In this document: in pieces, positions 41,853 to 51,144 of the stretch
Position numbering within the stretch: position 1 is the stretch's first letter
Layout: each line of letters begins with the position of its first letter
Assembly: GCA_041751875.1 (NCBI GenBank)
Contig: JBGSIC010000028.1
Location: forward strand, 1-64,000
Reading direction: 5' to 3'
Origin: JBGSIC01 sp041751875
GTDB taxonomy: Bacteria; Bdellovibrionota; FAC87; UBA2466; JACKAF01
Length of the DNA: 64,000 bases
Translations under genes and position numbers: made by a program
Notes under the pieces: generated by a model
Told to the model about the DNA's origin: nothing
Databases searched by the model: none
Seen by the model: the letters and a program-made list of their open reading frames with translations, nothing else

Positions 41853-42812
41853 TTATCGTAGCTTCTTAAACGCCTCGGTCAAAAGAGGCACGACCTCGAA
41901 TAAATCTCCCACGATGCCGTAATCTGCCTTGGAAAAAATAGGTGCTTCGGGATCTTTGTTGATAGCGACGATAATCTTAGACGTGCGCATACCCGCCAAA
42001 TGTTGAATGGCACCTGAAATGCCACAGGCAATATAAAGTTTGGGGCTCACCGTGCGACCTGTTTGTCCGACCTGCATGGAATGCGGAGCGTACCCTGCGT
42101 CTACCGCGGCTCGACTTGCGCCAGCCGCTGCCCCAATCGCTTCTGCGCAATCAAAAATTACCTTGAAGTTTTCAGCGCTTTTCAACGAACGGCCGCCAGA
42201 AATAATGATATCGGCTTCGGAAAGATCGATCTTCTTGCTAGCGCCCGCTTGAACTTCCACAAGTTTCGCTTTGACCGCGCCGAGATTCGCACTAATGGTT
42301 TCAACCTGCGCGCTTCCTCCTTTGTCGGCGGGTGCGGGTAATACGTTGGGGCGAATAGAAAGAAAAGCAGGACCTTGCAAAAAAGTAACTTTTTGCGAAG
42401 TTTTGCCGGCATAGACCGGACGTCTGGCGCTAACTTTATCTCCCGAGACATCGAGGCTCACGCAATCGGTAGCGAGGCCGGCAGAAAATTTTGCTGCGAG
42501 TCGGGGAAGGAAGTCCTTTCCTTGTGCCGTCGCACCCGTCACCACGGCCTTGGGTTGCTTCGACGACAAATAGGAGTGAAGAGCGTTGGCGTAGCCTTCT
42601 GACGTATAAGCATCCAGGCCTTCTCCTTGAAGCGCCACGACCTTCTGCGCTCCCTTTTTTCCTAGCTGGTCGGCCAAAGGCCCCATATCTTTGGCACCCA
42701 CCACGATCACATGTGCGCTGGCACCTTGCTTGAGTACTTCGCCCAAGATTTCGAGCGTGACCCGCTTGATATCGCTCTGGTTATGATCCGCAACTATGTA
42801 TACGTCGCCCAT
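41853..42812 (-). CDS. etfA: Electron transfer flavoprotein alpha subunit
   Basis: 319 residues from the ATG at 42812, preceded by GAGGAC; the longer frame from 42872 overlaps etfB and is rejected. The N-terminal domain starts GDVYIVADH. The C-terminal FAD domain contains SGGRSLKSAENF, GAAAGASRAAVDAG, QVGQTGRTVSPKLYIACGISG and INKDPEAPIFSKADYGIVGD, the family signature for FAD binding. With EtfB it carries electrons from acyl-CoA dehydrogenases to the quinone pool via ETF:quinone oxidoreductase, which is not in the window. Third in the operon after acyl-CoA dehydrogenase and etfB. Confidence 0.95.
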   Translation of the reverse strand: MGDVYIVADHNQSDIKRVTLEILGEVLKQGASAHVIVVGAKDMGPLADQLGKKGAQKVVALQGEGLDAYTSEGYANALHSYLSSKQPKAVVTGATAQGKDFLPRLAAKFSAGLATDCVSLDVSGDKVSARRPVYAGKTSQKVTFLQGPAFLSIRPNVLPAPADKGGSAQVETISANLGAVKAKLVEVQAGASKKIDLSEADIIISGGRSLKSAENFKVIFDCAEAIGAAAGASRAAVDAGYAPHSMQVGQTGRTVSPKLYIACGISGAIQHLAGMRTSKIIVAINKDPEAPIFSKADYGIVGDLFEVVPLLTEAFKKLR

Positions 42813-42834
42813 CTTTACGTCCTCTTCTTGGAGA

Positions 42835-43611
42835 TTATAAAACTTTAGCTTCGTCGCGAAGTAGGCGCACAAGCTCAGTCACTTGAGCCGAGGCGTCCCC
42901 CGCTAGCTTTTTGCCCGCTTGTCGCTCTGGAGGCATCTGGAATTCCGTCAGTTGAACACGCGGTCCTTCTGAGCCAAGACCCAGATCCGCGAGGGTCAAG
43001 GTTTGGATTTCCTTTTTCTTTGCCTTCATAATGCCGGGAAGACTGGCGTAGCGAGGAGTGTTAATTCCCTTGTTAACTGCCAGCAAGCAGGGAGTAGGCA
43101 TTTCCAGAATTTCTTTGGCGCCCCCTTCGATCTCTCGGTGAGCGCGCAAGGATTGCTTATCGGCAGACCAGTCGATCTTCACGACGACAGATGTGGAAGG
43201 CATGCCGAGAAATTCAGCCGTGTAACCGAACACTGCTGCTTGATCATCATCTAAAGCTTGTTTTCCGGCGAGTACTAAATCCGCACCGACTTTTTTGACG
43301 GCTTCCGCGATGGCCTTGCTGGTCTGATAAGTGTCGAGTTCCGTGTCTCCCTTAACGTGAACGGCGTGATCGGCACCCATGGCAACGGCCGTGCGTAGTG
43401 CTTCGACACAACGATCAGGACCGACCGAGAGTACGGTCACCGTGCTGCCGGGAGCAGCGTCGCGTGTCTTTAAACCTTCTTCGACAGCAAATTCGTCGTA
43501 GGGGCTGATGATCCATTTCACATCACCGGTTTCAATGCCGGTCGCATCCCCTTTCAAACGGATCTTGGTTTCCGTATCCGGGACTTGCTTTACCAATACT
43601 ACAATTTTCAT
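42835..43611 (-). CDS. etfB: Electron transfer flavoprotein beta subunit
   Basis: 258 residues. MKIVVLVKQVPDTET opens the protein; GPDRCVEALRTAVAMGADHAVHV and VLAGKQALDDDQAAVFGYTAEFLGMP are the EtfB signature segments that bind AMP and contact the dehydrogenase. The start lies at the stop of the acyl-CoA dehydrogenase (43612), so the two are tightly linked; etfA follows after about 22 bp. The canonical partner of EtfA; cytoplasmic. Confidence 0.95.
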   Translation of the reverse strand: MKIVVLVKQVPDTETKIRLKGDATGIETGDVKWIISPYDEFAVEEGLKTRDAAPGSTVTVLSVGPDRCVEALRTAVAMGADHAVHVKGDTELDTYQTSKAIAEAVKKVGADLVLAGKQALDDDQAAVFGYTAEFLGMPSTSVVVKIDWSADKQSLRAHREIEGGAKEILEMPTPCLLAVNKGINTPRYASLPGIMKAKKKEIQTLTLADLGLGSEGPRVQLTEFQMPPERQAGKKLAGDASAQVTELVRLLRDEAKVL

Positions 43612-44760
43612 TTAGTCCTCTAGCAAATGCCGGGCGATGACCACGCGCTGAATCTGAGAGGTACCTTCATAGATCTGGACCAGCTTCACATCTCGCATGA
43701 TCTTTTCGACCGGGTATTCTTTGGTGTAACCGTAGCCGCCAAAGATTTGAACCGCGTCAGTGGCGACTTCCATTGCCATGTCAGCGGCATGGCGTTTGGC
43801 GTGCGCTGAATAAAAACTTCCCATTTTACGGTTGCCCTGATCGAGCTCCCATCCAGCGCGCAGACAGAGCAGGCGCGCTGATTCAATTTTTGTCGACATG
43901 TCGGCCAGCATGAACTGAATGGCCTGAAAACTGGAAATGGGTTTGTTGAACTGCTTGCGCTCTTTGGAATATTTGACAGCATAGTTGAGCGCCGATCGGG
44001 CCGCTCCCACCGCGCTGGCGGCAATGGGTGGGCGGGTGCGATCCAAGGTCGCTAGCGCCACTTTGAATCCTTCGCCTTCTTTTCCGATCAGGTTTTTCTT
44101 CGGAACTTTTACGTTTTCAAAGCTGATCGCACGCGTATCTGAAGCGCGTTGCCCCATCTTATCCTCGTGCTTGCCGGTAGAGATTCCCGGCAAGTCCGTG
44201 GGAACGGCCAAGCAGATAATGCCTTTGGTCCCCGCATTTTTGTCCATCGTGCAAAAAACGGTATAGAGAGAAGCGTGTCCCGCGTTGGTGATCCACATTT
44301 TGGAGCCATTCACCAGATAGTGATCGCCCTTATCGACTGCCGTCGTTGTCAACCCACCGGCGTCAGATCCGGCGCCAGGTTCGGTCAGACAGAAGGAGGC
44401 GAGCAGGGGGGATTCTAAAAAGGGGACGACAAACTCTTTGATTTGTTCGTCAGTGCCAAAAAGGATAATCGGGTAGAGGGCCAGAGTGTTGACGGCAATA
44501 CTGGTACCGATGCCCAGGCATCCTGCGCCCAATTCCTCGTTGACGATTACGTCATCCAGAACGCCTAAGCCCAATCCACCAAACTTCTCGGGAATGGTCA
44601 CATTCATGATGCCCAGTTCCCAAGCCTTTTTGATGACTTCGAACGGAAATTCGCTGGATTGATCGTACTTCGCTGCGACAGGAATGACTTCTTTTTCGAT
44701 GAACTTCGCTACCATCTCTTTGAGTGCTAGCTGTTCTTCGGCCAAGTCAAAGCGGAACAT
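43612..44760 (-). CDS. Acyl-CoA dehydrogenase
   Basis: 382 residues from the ATG at 44760. The FAD and substrate motifs are ASFCLTEPGAGSDAGGL and WITNAGHASLYTVF. The catalytic glutamate region reads QIYEGTSQIQRVVIARHLL, where the Glu of YEGTSQIQR is the base that abstracts the alpha proton. It oxidises acyl-CoA to enoyl-CoA and passes electrons to ETF, encoded next in the operon. The short-chain (butyryl-CoA) group is the best guess from length and sequence. The Glu position could also fit a medium-chain enzyme. Confidence 0.93.
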   Translation of the reverse strand: MFRFDLAEEQLALKEMVAKFIEKEVIPVAAKYDQSSEFPFEVIKKAWELGIMNVTIPEKFGGLGLGVLDDVIVNEELGAGCLGIGTSIAVNTLALYPIILFGTDEQIKEFVVPFLESPLLASFCLTEPGAGSDAGGLTTTAVDKGDHYLVNGSKMWITNAGHASLYTVFCTMDKNAGTKGIICLAVPTDLPGISTGKHEDKMGQRASDTRAISFENVKVPKKNLIGKEGEGFKVALATLDRTRPPIAASAVGAARSALNYAVKYSKERKQFNKPISSFQAIQFMLADMSTKIESARLLCLRAGWELDQGNRKMGSFYSAHAKRHAADMAMEVATDAVQIFGGYGYTKEYPVEKIMRDVKLVQIYEGTSQIQRVVIARHLLED

Positions 44761-44957
44761 ATGCGCCCTACCCCTTATTCCAATACTCTTTGCCCAAACC
44801 AAAGCTAAGCGTAAAAACCGCTGATTTCAAGGCATTTATGGGACGGGGCGGCCAGATCCGAGCGCGGTGCCGCGGTCTGTTGAGAGCCCAGACACAGGAC
44901 TATGGCAAACTCCTCACGATTTACTTGGTCCATCCTCTCGTCTACACTCACTCCATC

Positions 44958-46496
44958 GTGGCAAATTCTCGCACAGGTATTTTGGTTATCTTGGATGGGT
45001 TTGGATATCACCCGGACCCTGATTTCAACGCTATCGCTTCTGCAAAGACTCCGGTTTGGGAGGGTTTGCTTTCTCGCTACCCCAACGGGTTGATTCAGGC
45101 CTCAGAATCTTTTGTCGGCCTGCCTGGCGGGTTCATGGGAAATTCGGAAGTTGGGCATCTTAACATCGGTGCGGGGCGTGTGGTGCGACAGGATTTCTCA
45201 TTGATTAGCGCTGCGATTGAGTCGGGAGAGTTCTTTCAAAATCCCGTTCTAACGGGCCTGATGCAAAAAGTGAAAGCCGATCGAAAGGCGAAGCTCCATT
45301 TGGTGGGCCTCGTGTCAGACGGCGGTGTGCATAGCCATCTTTCTCATCTCAAGGCGTTACTACAAATGGCAAAGCAACAGGGAGTGACCTCGGTTTGCCT
45401 GCACGCCATTCTGGATGGCCGAGATACCTCTCCGACGAGCGGCCGCAAATTTTTGGAGCTGCTTAACAACTATTGCGTGGAATTTGGGGTAGGTTCGGTC
45501 ACTACTGTGATGGGCCGTTTCTACGCGATGGATCGCGATAAACGCTGGGAACGCACCCAGTTGGCTTACGACGCGATGGTAGCGGGGGAGGCGCAAGCTC
45601 ACTTTCTCGATCCGATCCCGTTTCTCGAACACAACTATGAGAACCAGATTACCGATGAATTTGTGCTACCCGGAATCAAGCAAGGCTATGAGGGCATGCG
45701 CGATGGCGACGGAGTCCTTTTTTATAACTTTCGTGCTGATCGTGCGAGACAGTTGACGGCGGCGATGACCCAAATGGAATTCTCGCATTTCCGCCGGAAA
45801 AAATTACCGGCGCTCTGTGGTTTTGTCACACTCACACCTTATGACTCGACCTCTGATTTGCCGTTTGCCTATGGCAAACCCGATGTCGCACAGACTCTCG
45901 GCGAAGTGATTAGCGCGCAAGGATGGAAACAACTGCGCATTGCGGAAACCGAAAAATATGCGCACGTGACTTATTTCTTCAATGGTGGCCGGGAGACTTT
46001 GTTTGATGGGGAAGAGCGCATTCTCGTTCCCTCGCCCAAAAATGTCAGAACCTACGACGAAAAACCTGAGATGAGCGCGGCGGAAGTTACCGACAAATTG
46101 ATCCAGGCTTTAGATGCTGGGCAATTCAAGTTTGCCGTAGTCAACTACGCGAACCCCGACATGGTGGGACACACAGGTAATTTCCCCGCCGCGGTAAGAG
46201 CAATTGAAACCGTAGACCAGTGCTTGGGACGTATCGTGAAGTGGGTGGAAGCGAACGACGCGTTTGCGATTATTACGGCCGACCATGGTAACTGCGAGAA
46301 TATGCGCGACCCCGACGGACAGCCCCTTACGGCACATACGCTCAACGCAGTCCCTGTTGTAGTGGTTGACCCGGAGCAGAAAAAATCGGCCCAAATTCGC
46401 ACCGGCGGTAGCCTCTGTGACGTGGCGCCCACGCTGCTTGGGTTATGGGAAATTCGCCCTCCCAAGGAAATGTCGGGCCGCAGCTTACTAGGATAA
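44958..46496 (+). CDS. gpmI: 2,3-bisphosphoglycerate-independent phosphoglycerate mutase
   Basis: 512 residues, the normal length of iPGM, from the GTG at 44958. A much longer frame from 44724 adds a poorly composed tail and overlaps the divergent dehydrogenase start, so it is rejected, although the GTG has no strong Shine-Dalgarno sequence. The metal-binding Asp13 lies in VILDGFGYHPD, the phosphoserine Ser63 in GGFMGNSEVGHLNIG, and the late metal motif is TADHGNCENM. The enzyme interconverts 3- and 2-phosphoglycerate in glycolysis and gluconeogenesis using Mn or similar ions. It is divergent from the acyl-CoA dehydrogenase operon. Confidence 0.95.
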   Translation: MANSRTGILVILDGFGYHPDPDFNAIASAKTPVWEGLLSRYPNGLIQASESFVGLPGGFMGNSEVGHLNIGAGRVVRQDFSLISAAIESGEFFQNPVLTGLMQKVKADRKAKLHLVGLVSDGGVHSHLSHLKALLQMAKQQGVTSVCLHAILDGRDTSPTSGRKFLELLNNYCVEFGVGSVTTVMGRFYAMDRDKRWERTQLAYDAMVAGEAQAHFLDPIPFLEHNYENQITDEFVLPGIKQGYEGMRDGDGVLFYNFRADRARQLTAAMTQMEFSHFRRKKLPALCGFVTLTPYDSTSDLPFAYGKPDVAQTLGEVISAQGWKQLRIAETEKYAHVTYFFNGGRETLFDGEERILVPSPKNVRTYDEKPEMSAAEVTDKLIQALDAGQFKFAVVNYANPDMVGHTGNFPAAVRAIETVDQCLGRIVKWVEANDAFAIITADHGNCENMRDPDGQPLTAHTLNAVPVVVVDPEQKKSAQIRTGGSLCDVAPTLLGLWEIRPPKEMSGRSLLG

Positions 46497-46559
46497 TGCG
46501 ATGCGCTTAGACGTTGGGTGCACCCCCCAAAATTGCCCCTAAAACACCCGTAGCCTTGC

Positions 46560-46565
46560 TATAAT
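46560..46565 (+). promoter_or_regulatory. -10 element upstream of the PilS-like kinase
   Basis: TATAAT about 115 bases before the kinase start, in a 179-bp gap after gpmI. No clear -35 lies at 17 bp, and the following leader is unannotated. Confidence 0.35.
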
Positions 46566-46675
46566 AATGACAGACGCTGGGAAAGCTTTTCCACTCCCGT
46601 CGTTATCCACTCTCCTAACAATAGACCTAAAATTCCCTCTCACATCATTAAAAGGGGATTTTCTTCTCACTGCTC

Positions 46676-48436
46676 TTGGTGGCAGCGAAGGTGAATGACT
46701 TGATTTTCTCCGAATACATTTGGCCGGGCCGAAAGAAAAAAGTTCGCGCCTTTGCCCCCGTTGAAGATTTCACGAGTGCATTGGAATCTTTCATGCTGGG
46801 ACGGTTGGGGATTCTGTATACCCTTCTCGCTGTGGTTATTCTTACCCAGGTGTTTGGCCAACCTGTCTCCCCGTTTCATTTTGCGCTTGGGTACGCACTA
46901 CTCGCTCTGGGCTTTGCCTTTAATCTCGTCCAGGCTCTGACTCTCGATAAACTTCCCGCCAACTGGTGGCTGATTGTCAGTCATATTTTATTTGATACGG
47001 CTTTGACGTCGACATGGGTCTACTACTCAGGTGGGCCGGTAAGTGTTTACGCGCTTTTGTATTTGGTACAGATCCTGGTTTCTGCGCTTGTTTTCTACCA
47101 CAGGGCCGCGTTGTTTTCGGCCGCAAGTTCGAGCATCGGTTTTGGCCTTGTTGCGATCGTTAGTGAAGGCGGAAATTTCTTTAGTTGGAGCATCTACTCC
47201 GGCTTGTTTTTCGTGCTCGCCTGGGTCGGAGGATATCTCAGCGAGGAGCTTTTTGAGACGACGCGATCTCTAAAAGAAAAACAACTTACGATCGATAAGC
47301 TTCAAAGCTTTCACGAAAAAATTATCGGTAGTCTGCCGACTGGTTGGATGACCGTTGACCAGCAAATGCGCGTAAATTTTATTAATCCCGCTGGCGCGCA
47401 CATTCTGGGGCAGGAGCCTGGGGCAATCGTGGGTAAACCCCTTGTTGAAGTCGAACCAGGCTTGATGCCCTTTTTCGATCAAATTCAAGATGCTCGCGTC
47501 GAAGAGCCTGCGGACACGGAGAGAGAAACGGAAGTCTCCTCAACGGGTAATCCCTTGCATCCCAGTTTTTTCATGCAGACCAAAGACCATGCGCGTTTGC
47601 AACAAACAGTCACTGTTAAAACGCGTGTGCTTCGTGGTGATGTGGCGGAAATCGACGCGCATCCTGCGCTCGGGCAATTTATTGCTCAAGACGCTTCTAA
47701 AGGAAGGGTTCTCCTTTTCCACGATGTTACGAAGTTGTTGCATCTGGAAGAGAAACTTAAGCAGCATGAAAAGTTGGCAGCCGTGGGACAGCTCGCTGCG
47801 GGTATTGCTCATGAAATTCGTAATCCCTTGGCTAGTATGAGCGGCAGCATTGAACTGTTGCGCGATACTCTTCCGGAAAAAGATGTGTCGGCAGAAGAGC
47901 GCAAGTTGATGGATATCGCTCTCAAAGAGATTGACCGCCTCAACCGTCTCATTTCGGAATTTCTAGATTTTGTAAGACCCGACAAGATGGAGATTAAAGA
48001 TGTGTCCTTGCCCGACCTATTGGGGGAGTTGGTGCTATCGGCCCGACAACGCAAGGAATCCATTGAGCGCATTGAGATTCGAGAAAACTATGAGCCTGGT
48101 GTGACAGCCAAAGCCAGCAGCGAAAAACTGCGCCAGGTTATCTGGAATCTTTTGGTGAACGCGTTGCAGGCGATGGATAAAGCCGGAACCATCGAAGTGG
48201 GCTGCCAGCGAGCCGGCATCAATCGCGTCAGATTTTGGGTAAGGGATGAGGGTAATGGCATGTCGGATGAAACCTTGCACCGGCTCTTTGAACCCTTTTT
48301 CACCACAAAACCCCGAGGTACGGGCTTGGGGCTCGCAACCGCGTACAAAATAGTCGAAGCCCATTTAGGTGAAATTCGCGTGAAGTCGGAACTAAAAAGA
48401 GGAACGGAATTCGAAGTTATTTTACCAGCCGCATGA
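46676..48436 (+). CDS. PilS-like membrane sensor histidine kinase
   Basis: Up to 586 residues. About six membrane helices (about 40-205) form the sensor, as in PilS. A cytoplasmic PAS domain follows (about 215-350, SLPTGWMTVDQQMRVNFINPAG) with a coiled coil, then HisKA with the phospho-acceptor His in GIAHEIRNPLASM, and an HATPase: N-box WNLLVNALQAM, G1 RVRFWVRDEGNGM, G2 GTGLGLA. The start is uncertain (TTG 46676, or GTG 46679 or 46691). No response regulator is adjacent; the next gene overlaps by 4 bp (ATGA) and encodes an exported barrel-like protein, suggesting a functional link. Possible role: two-component sensing of envelope or surface state. Confidence 0.85.
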   Translation: MVAAKVNDLIFSEYIWPGRKKKVRAFAPVEDFTSALESFMLGRLGILYTLLAVVILTQVFGQPVSPFHFALGYALLALGFAFNLVQALTLDKLPANWWLIVSHILFDTALTSTWVYYSGGPVSVYALLYLVQILVSALVFYHRAALFSAASSSIGFGLVAIVSEGGNFFSWSIYSGLFFVLAWVGGYLSEELFETTRSLKEKQLTIDKLQSFHEKIIGSLPTGWMTVDQQMRVNFINPAGAHILGQEPGAIVGKPLVEVEPGLMPFFDQIQDARVEEPADTERETEVSSTGNPLHPSFFMQTKDHARLQQTVTVKTRVLRGDVAEIDAHPALGQFIAQDASKGRVLLFHDVTKLLHLEEKLKQHEKLAAVGQLAAGIAHEIRNPLASMSGSIELLRDTLPEKDVSAEERKLMDIALKEIDRLNRLISEFLDFVRPDKMEIKDVSLPDLLGELVLSARQRKESIERIEIRENYEPGVTAKASSEKLRQVIWNLLVNALQAMDKAGTIEVGCQRAGINRVRFWVRDEGNGMSDETLHRLFEPFFTTKPRGTGLGLATAYKIVEAHLGEIRVKSELKRGTEFEVILPAA

Positions 48437-49551
48437 AAATCCAAATCATAAAACTTAGCCTCCTGATTTTTTGTATTAGCGGATTCGTGCGCGGCGAAAG
48501 CGTCCCTACGCCCCTTGATTCTCCCGAGCCAGTCGAATCCACACCTAAGGTGATACCTAAAGAGAGCAAAGAAGCTGCCGAAGAACTCGATGGCTTAACG
48601 CAGTCGCTCTATGGTGCAGGGCAATTGCAACAACTCGCCATGGGCGCACGGTTTGACACTGCCTTTTTAACCGGAAGCGGCCTCATCCAAGGTTTCACAC
48701 TCCCGTCGGCACGTCTTACGGTGTTTGGCGATCTGTCTCTTCACGTGAAGTACCGTTTTAGTTTGGGGCAAACGCGAGAGTTTTCTACGGTTCTTTTGCC
48801 GCAAATATTACCGGTCGAAGCCTTTGTGGATTTCAGTACGCGTCCGCTTTTTCGTAATGAAAGCGGTCTGGTCGTACGTATGGGGATGTTTACGCCGGAT
48901 TTTCACCCCCTGTGGACTCCGGATCTAAGCTATCTCACGTTGCCGACGTATCACGAATCCCACCGGACTTTGTTTCTGGGGCGTGAGCTGGGCCTCCAAG
49001 TGAAATACCATTCTTCAAATGACCAATTCGAGGCCGGTCTGGCCTTTGTAAATGGCGTCGGTATTTTGAGCGAGAACTCGAATAACGCGAAGGCGCTGGC
49101 GCTTTTCGTGAAGCACGGTTTTGAGTTCGGAAGCGCGGAATTTAAGATGGGTTTGAGTGCATTTGGGCGACTACAGTCCTCCAAAGGAAGCCTAAACTTC
49201 CGCCAAGACTGGCTGGCGCTCGCCTGGGCCTCCATGCGGCTTCGCTCCATCGAGCTTTGGGCGGAATATTACCTGGGAGAGTTTGAAGACAGTGCTGTAA
49301 GAAACGAACCCAATGGTTCCGCCTTTATGATTTCGGTGGAGGTTAGCCCCACAATCTCTCTCTGGGGACGATACGAGACTTTAGGGGGATCTCCCTCGGG
49401 GGCGACAGGCATTATGGATCGTTGGGAGGTCGGACCCCGTTTCCAGCTGCATTCGAATCTCCAGCTTTTCTCTACTTACAGCCAAATTGATGAAGGTTTT
49501 GGCTTGGGGGCCATTCAGGAATTCCGCGTTCAGCTTCGTCTTAACATCTAA
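48433..49551 (+). CDS. Exported outer-membrane barrel-like protein
   Basis: 372 residues. A signal peptide (KIQIIKLSLLIFCISGF, cleaved near VRGE) and an acidic Pro-rich linker precede an N-terminal helix. Amphipathic strands of about 10 residues, spaced by short turns, then run to the C-terminus; the last strand is EFRVQLRLNI, ending in a hydrophobic residue. This pattern fits a porin-like or Bdellovibrio-type outer-membrane protein of unknown substrate. Its ATG overlaps the kinase stop (ATGA), so the two are translated together. Confidence 0.65.
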   Translation: MKIQIIKLSLLIFCISGFVRGESVPTPLDSPEPVESTPKVIPKESKEAAEELDGLTQSLYGAGQLQQLAMGARFDTAFLTGSGLIQGFTLPSARLTVFGDLSLHVKYRFSLGQTREFSTVLLPQILPVEAFVDFSTRPLFRNESGLVVRMGMFTPDFHPLWTPDLSYLTLPTYHESHRTLFLGRELGLQVKYHSSNDQFEAGLAFVNGVGILSENSNNAKALALFVKHGFEFGSAEFKMGLSAFGRLQSSKGSLNFRQDWLALAWASMRLRSIELWAEYYLGEFEDSAVRNEPNGSAFMISVEVSPTISLWGRYETLGGSPSGATGIMDRWEVGPRFQLHSNLQLFSTYSQIDEGFGLGAIQEFRVQLRLNI

Positions 49552-49630
49552 TCTTTCCCTTTCTTTTCCTTTCACAGTAGCGTCCGGTCAAATGCCACAA
49601 CGATCTTCGGTTGTTAGACCGAAAGCAAAG

Positions 49631-49658
49631 TTGACATTCGTTTAAAACAGACTATGAC
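49631..49658 (+). promoter_or_regulatory. Promoter of the small lipoprotein gene
   Basis: TTGACA at 49631-49636, a 16-bp spacer and TATGAC at 49653-49658, 30 bases before the ATG. GAGGAGG lies six bases before the start. Confidence 0.6.
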
Positions 49659-49687
49659 AGGTGTTTAAATTGCTGAGGAGGCACAAG

Positions 49688-49873
49688 ATGGACCGTATTA
49701 AGGCATTGATGTTGGTATTGGTGTTGGTGTTCAGCATCGGAATCGGCGCTTGCACGAAGAAAAACGAGAGCGCTGTCGATGGTATCGAAGAGAAAGCGGA
49801 TGACGCTGGCGACGCTGCAAGGGATGCAGTTGAAGATGCTGGTGACGCCGTTGAAGAACACACGGATCACTAG
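49688..49873 (+). CDS. Small lipoprotein, entericidin-like
   Basis: 61 residues. The ATG at 49688 has GAGGAGG upstream at an ideal distance, and a longer in-frame start adds a non-signal tail. The signal is DRIKALMLVLVLVFSIG, and the lipobox IGAC makes Cys20 the lipid site. The mature part is 40 residues of Asp/Glu/Ala repeats (DDAGDAARDAVEDAGDAVEE), an amphipathic helix like entericidin-type lipoproteins. A real entericidin assignment is tentative. Strong promoter and SD suggest abundant expression. It is convergent with nth, overlapping by 4 bp. Confidence 0.7.
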   Translation: MDRIKALMLVLVLVFSIGIGACTKKNESAVDGIEEKADDAGDAARDAVEDAGDAVEEHTDH

Positions 49874-50607
49874 GCTTTCATTCTTTGGTTTGTTTTTCGC
49901 GGTGAATGGCCGTTCTTGGTAGGTGCTTTAGCAGCTTTCAAAGCTTCCAGTCCGCCGGTTTGAAAAAACTGACAATATTTTGTAATCACGCAAACCCCGC
50001 ATAGGGGCTTGCGTGATTTGCAAGTCTTCCTGCCGTGCCAAATCAGCAGCATATTGATTTTGGCCCAAAACGCTTCCGGAACAGCCTCTTTTAGTTGACG
50101 CTCCACTTTTACCGGATCGGCGTGGTTCGCCCATCCAAGCCGATTACTTACTCGGTTGACGTGTGTGTCTACCGCAATCGCTGGAATGTCGTAGGCTTGG
50201 TTCAGTACCACACTCGCCGTTTTTCTCCCGACGCCTCTTAGACTTGTGAGTTCTTCGAGCGTGTTAGGAACCTTTCCTTCAAACTTCTCACTGATATCGT
50301 GGGCCGTCCCCATAATGGCTTTTGTTTTGGCGCGGAAAAATCCGCAGGAATGGATTAGTTTCTCTACCTCGGCCGGAGAGGCTTTAGCCAGCGAAGGGGC
50401 ATCGGGAAAACGCGCAAAGAGGGCCGGTGTCACCATATTCACTCGTGCATCAGTGCATTGCGCTGACAAAATAACGGCGATAAGAAGCTGAAACGGCCCC
50501 TCGTAGGTGAGCTCAGTTTCTGAACTGGGGTACTGTTTTTCCAGTATCTTTAAGACGGCTTGGACGTCCGCAGGGGGAGGCAATGGTGAGGCATTTTTGG
50601 ATGGCAT
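49870..50607 (-). CDS. nth: Endonuclease III
   Basis: 245 residues from the ATG at 50607. The helix-hairpin-helix is LTSLRGVGRKTASVVLNQA, with catalytic Lys in GVGRKTA and catalytic Asp in AVDTHVNRVSNRLG. The four-Cys iron-sulfur loop near the C-terminus is CKSRKPLCGVCVITKYC. It removes oxidised pyrimidines from DNA and cleaves the abasic site in base-excision repair. The C-terminal extension after the cluster (about 40 residues, Lys-rich) is somewhat long for the family. It is divergent from the tRNA-Leu gene. Confidence 0.95.
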   Translation of the reverse strand: MPSKNASPLPPPADVQAVLKILEKQYPSSETELTYEGPFQLLIAVILSAQCTDARVNMVTPALFARFPDAPSLAKASPAEVEKLIHSCGFFRAKTKAIMGTAHDISEKFEGKVPNTLEELTSLRGVGRKTASVVLNQAYDIPAIAVDTHVNRVSNRLGWANHADPVKVERQLKEAVPEAFWAKINMLLIWHGRKTCKSRKPLCGVCVITKYCQFFQTGGLEALKAAKAPTKNGHSPRKTNQRMKA

Positions 50608-50655
50608 GGTTCTCAACTTGCTTTATACACGGTTCAAAAATATCTTAAAAGGCAT

Positions 50656-50737
50656 GCTGGCGTGGTGAAATTGGCAGACACGTATGACTTAGGATCATAT
50701 GGGGAAACCCGTGGGGGTTCAAGTCCCTCCGCCAGCA
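50656..50737 (+). tRNA. tRNA-Leu (anticodon UAG)
   Basis: A complete cloverleaf can be drawn: acceptor stem GCTGGCG/CGCCAGC, D-arm GTGAAATTGGCAGACAC, anticodon stem TATGA/TCATA with loop CTTAGGA (anticodon UAG, Leu CUN), a long class II variable arm, and T-arm GGGGG-TTCAAGT-CCCTC. The discriminator is A73; the following bases are CTA, so CCA must be added post-transcriptionally. Single tRNA gene, no array. Confidence 0.95.
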
Positions 50738-51144
50738 CTAATACCTGAGGGTCGTTCAACTCGGATGAAATGGATTCCGGCTCCCCGAAGGCTGGAGTAG
50801 CAGTCGTCCTTTTCGCTTCTATATCTAGACGGCACTGCTCAGCACTCGCGTATGTAGGGTCATTTCTTTTTCCAAAACTCCACCCGTCTCGAAAGCCGCC
50901 GTCACGCTGATGGGCAACTGTTCTTAAGAATAGTTCGTAGGGCAATGTAGGGTGTTTCTATGAACTGGAAAACCAGTCTGTGCAGTTCTCTCTTTCTCAA
51001 CTCTGATTGCGAACCCATAAATTTTATCACTTCTGAAATGGGCGGGTCACCGATTCGCTGGGTTTTGAGCGTGGTTCTTTTGGCATTCTCATTGCAATTC
51101 AGGGTGGAGTGGGATCATCCACAACGAGGGAGAAGAGAAATAAA
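50738..51144. other. Intergenic region between tRNA-Leu and an exported protein
   Basis: About 400 bases. A 62-codon frame (50960-51148) has no ribosome-binding site or recognisable features and is not called. No terminator or repeat was found here. Confidence 0.5.

Noticed and set aside
44724..44957. Upstream extension of the gpmI frame by 78 codons
   Set aside because: The added sequence has no family similarity and overlaps the divergent acyl-CoA dehydrogenase start; the GTG at 44958 gives the normal iPGM length.
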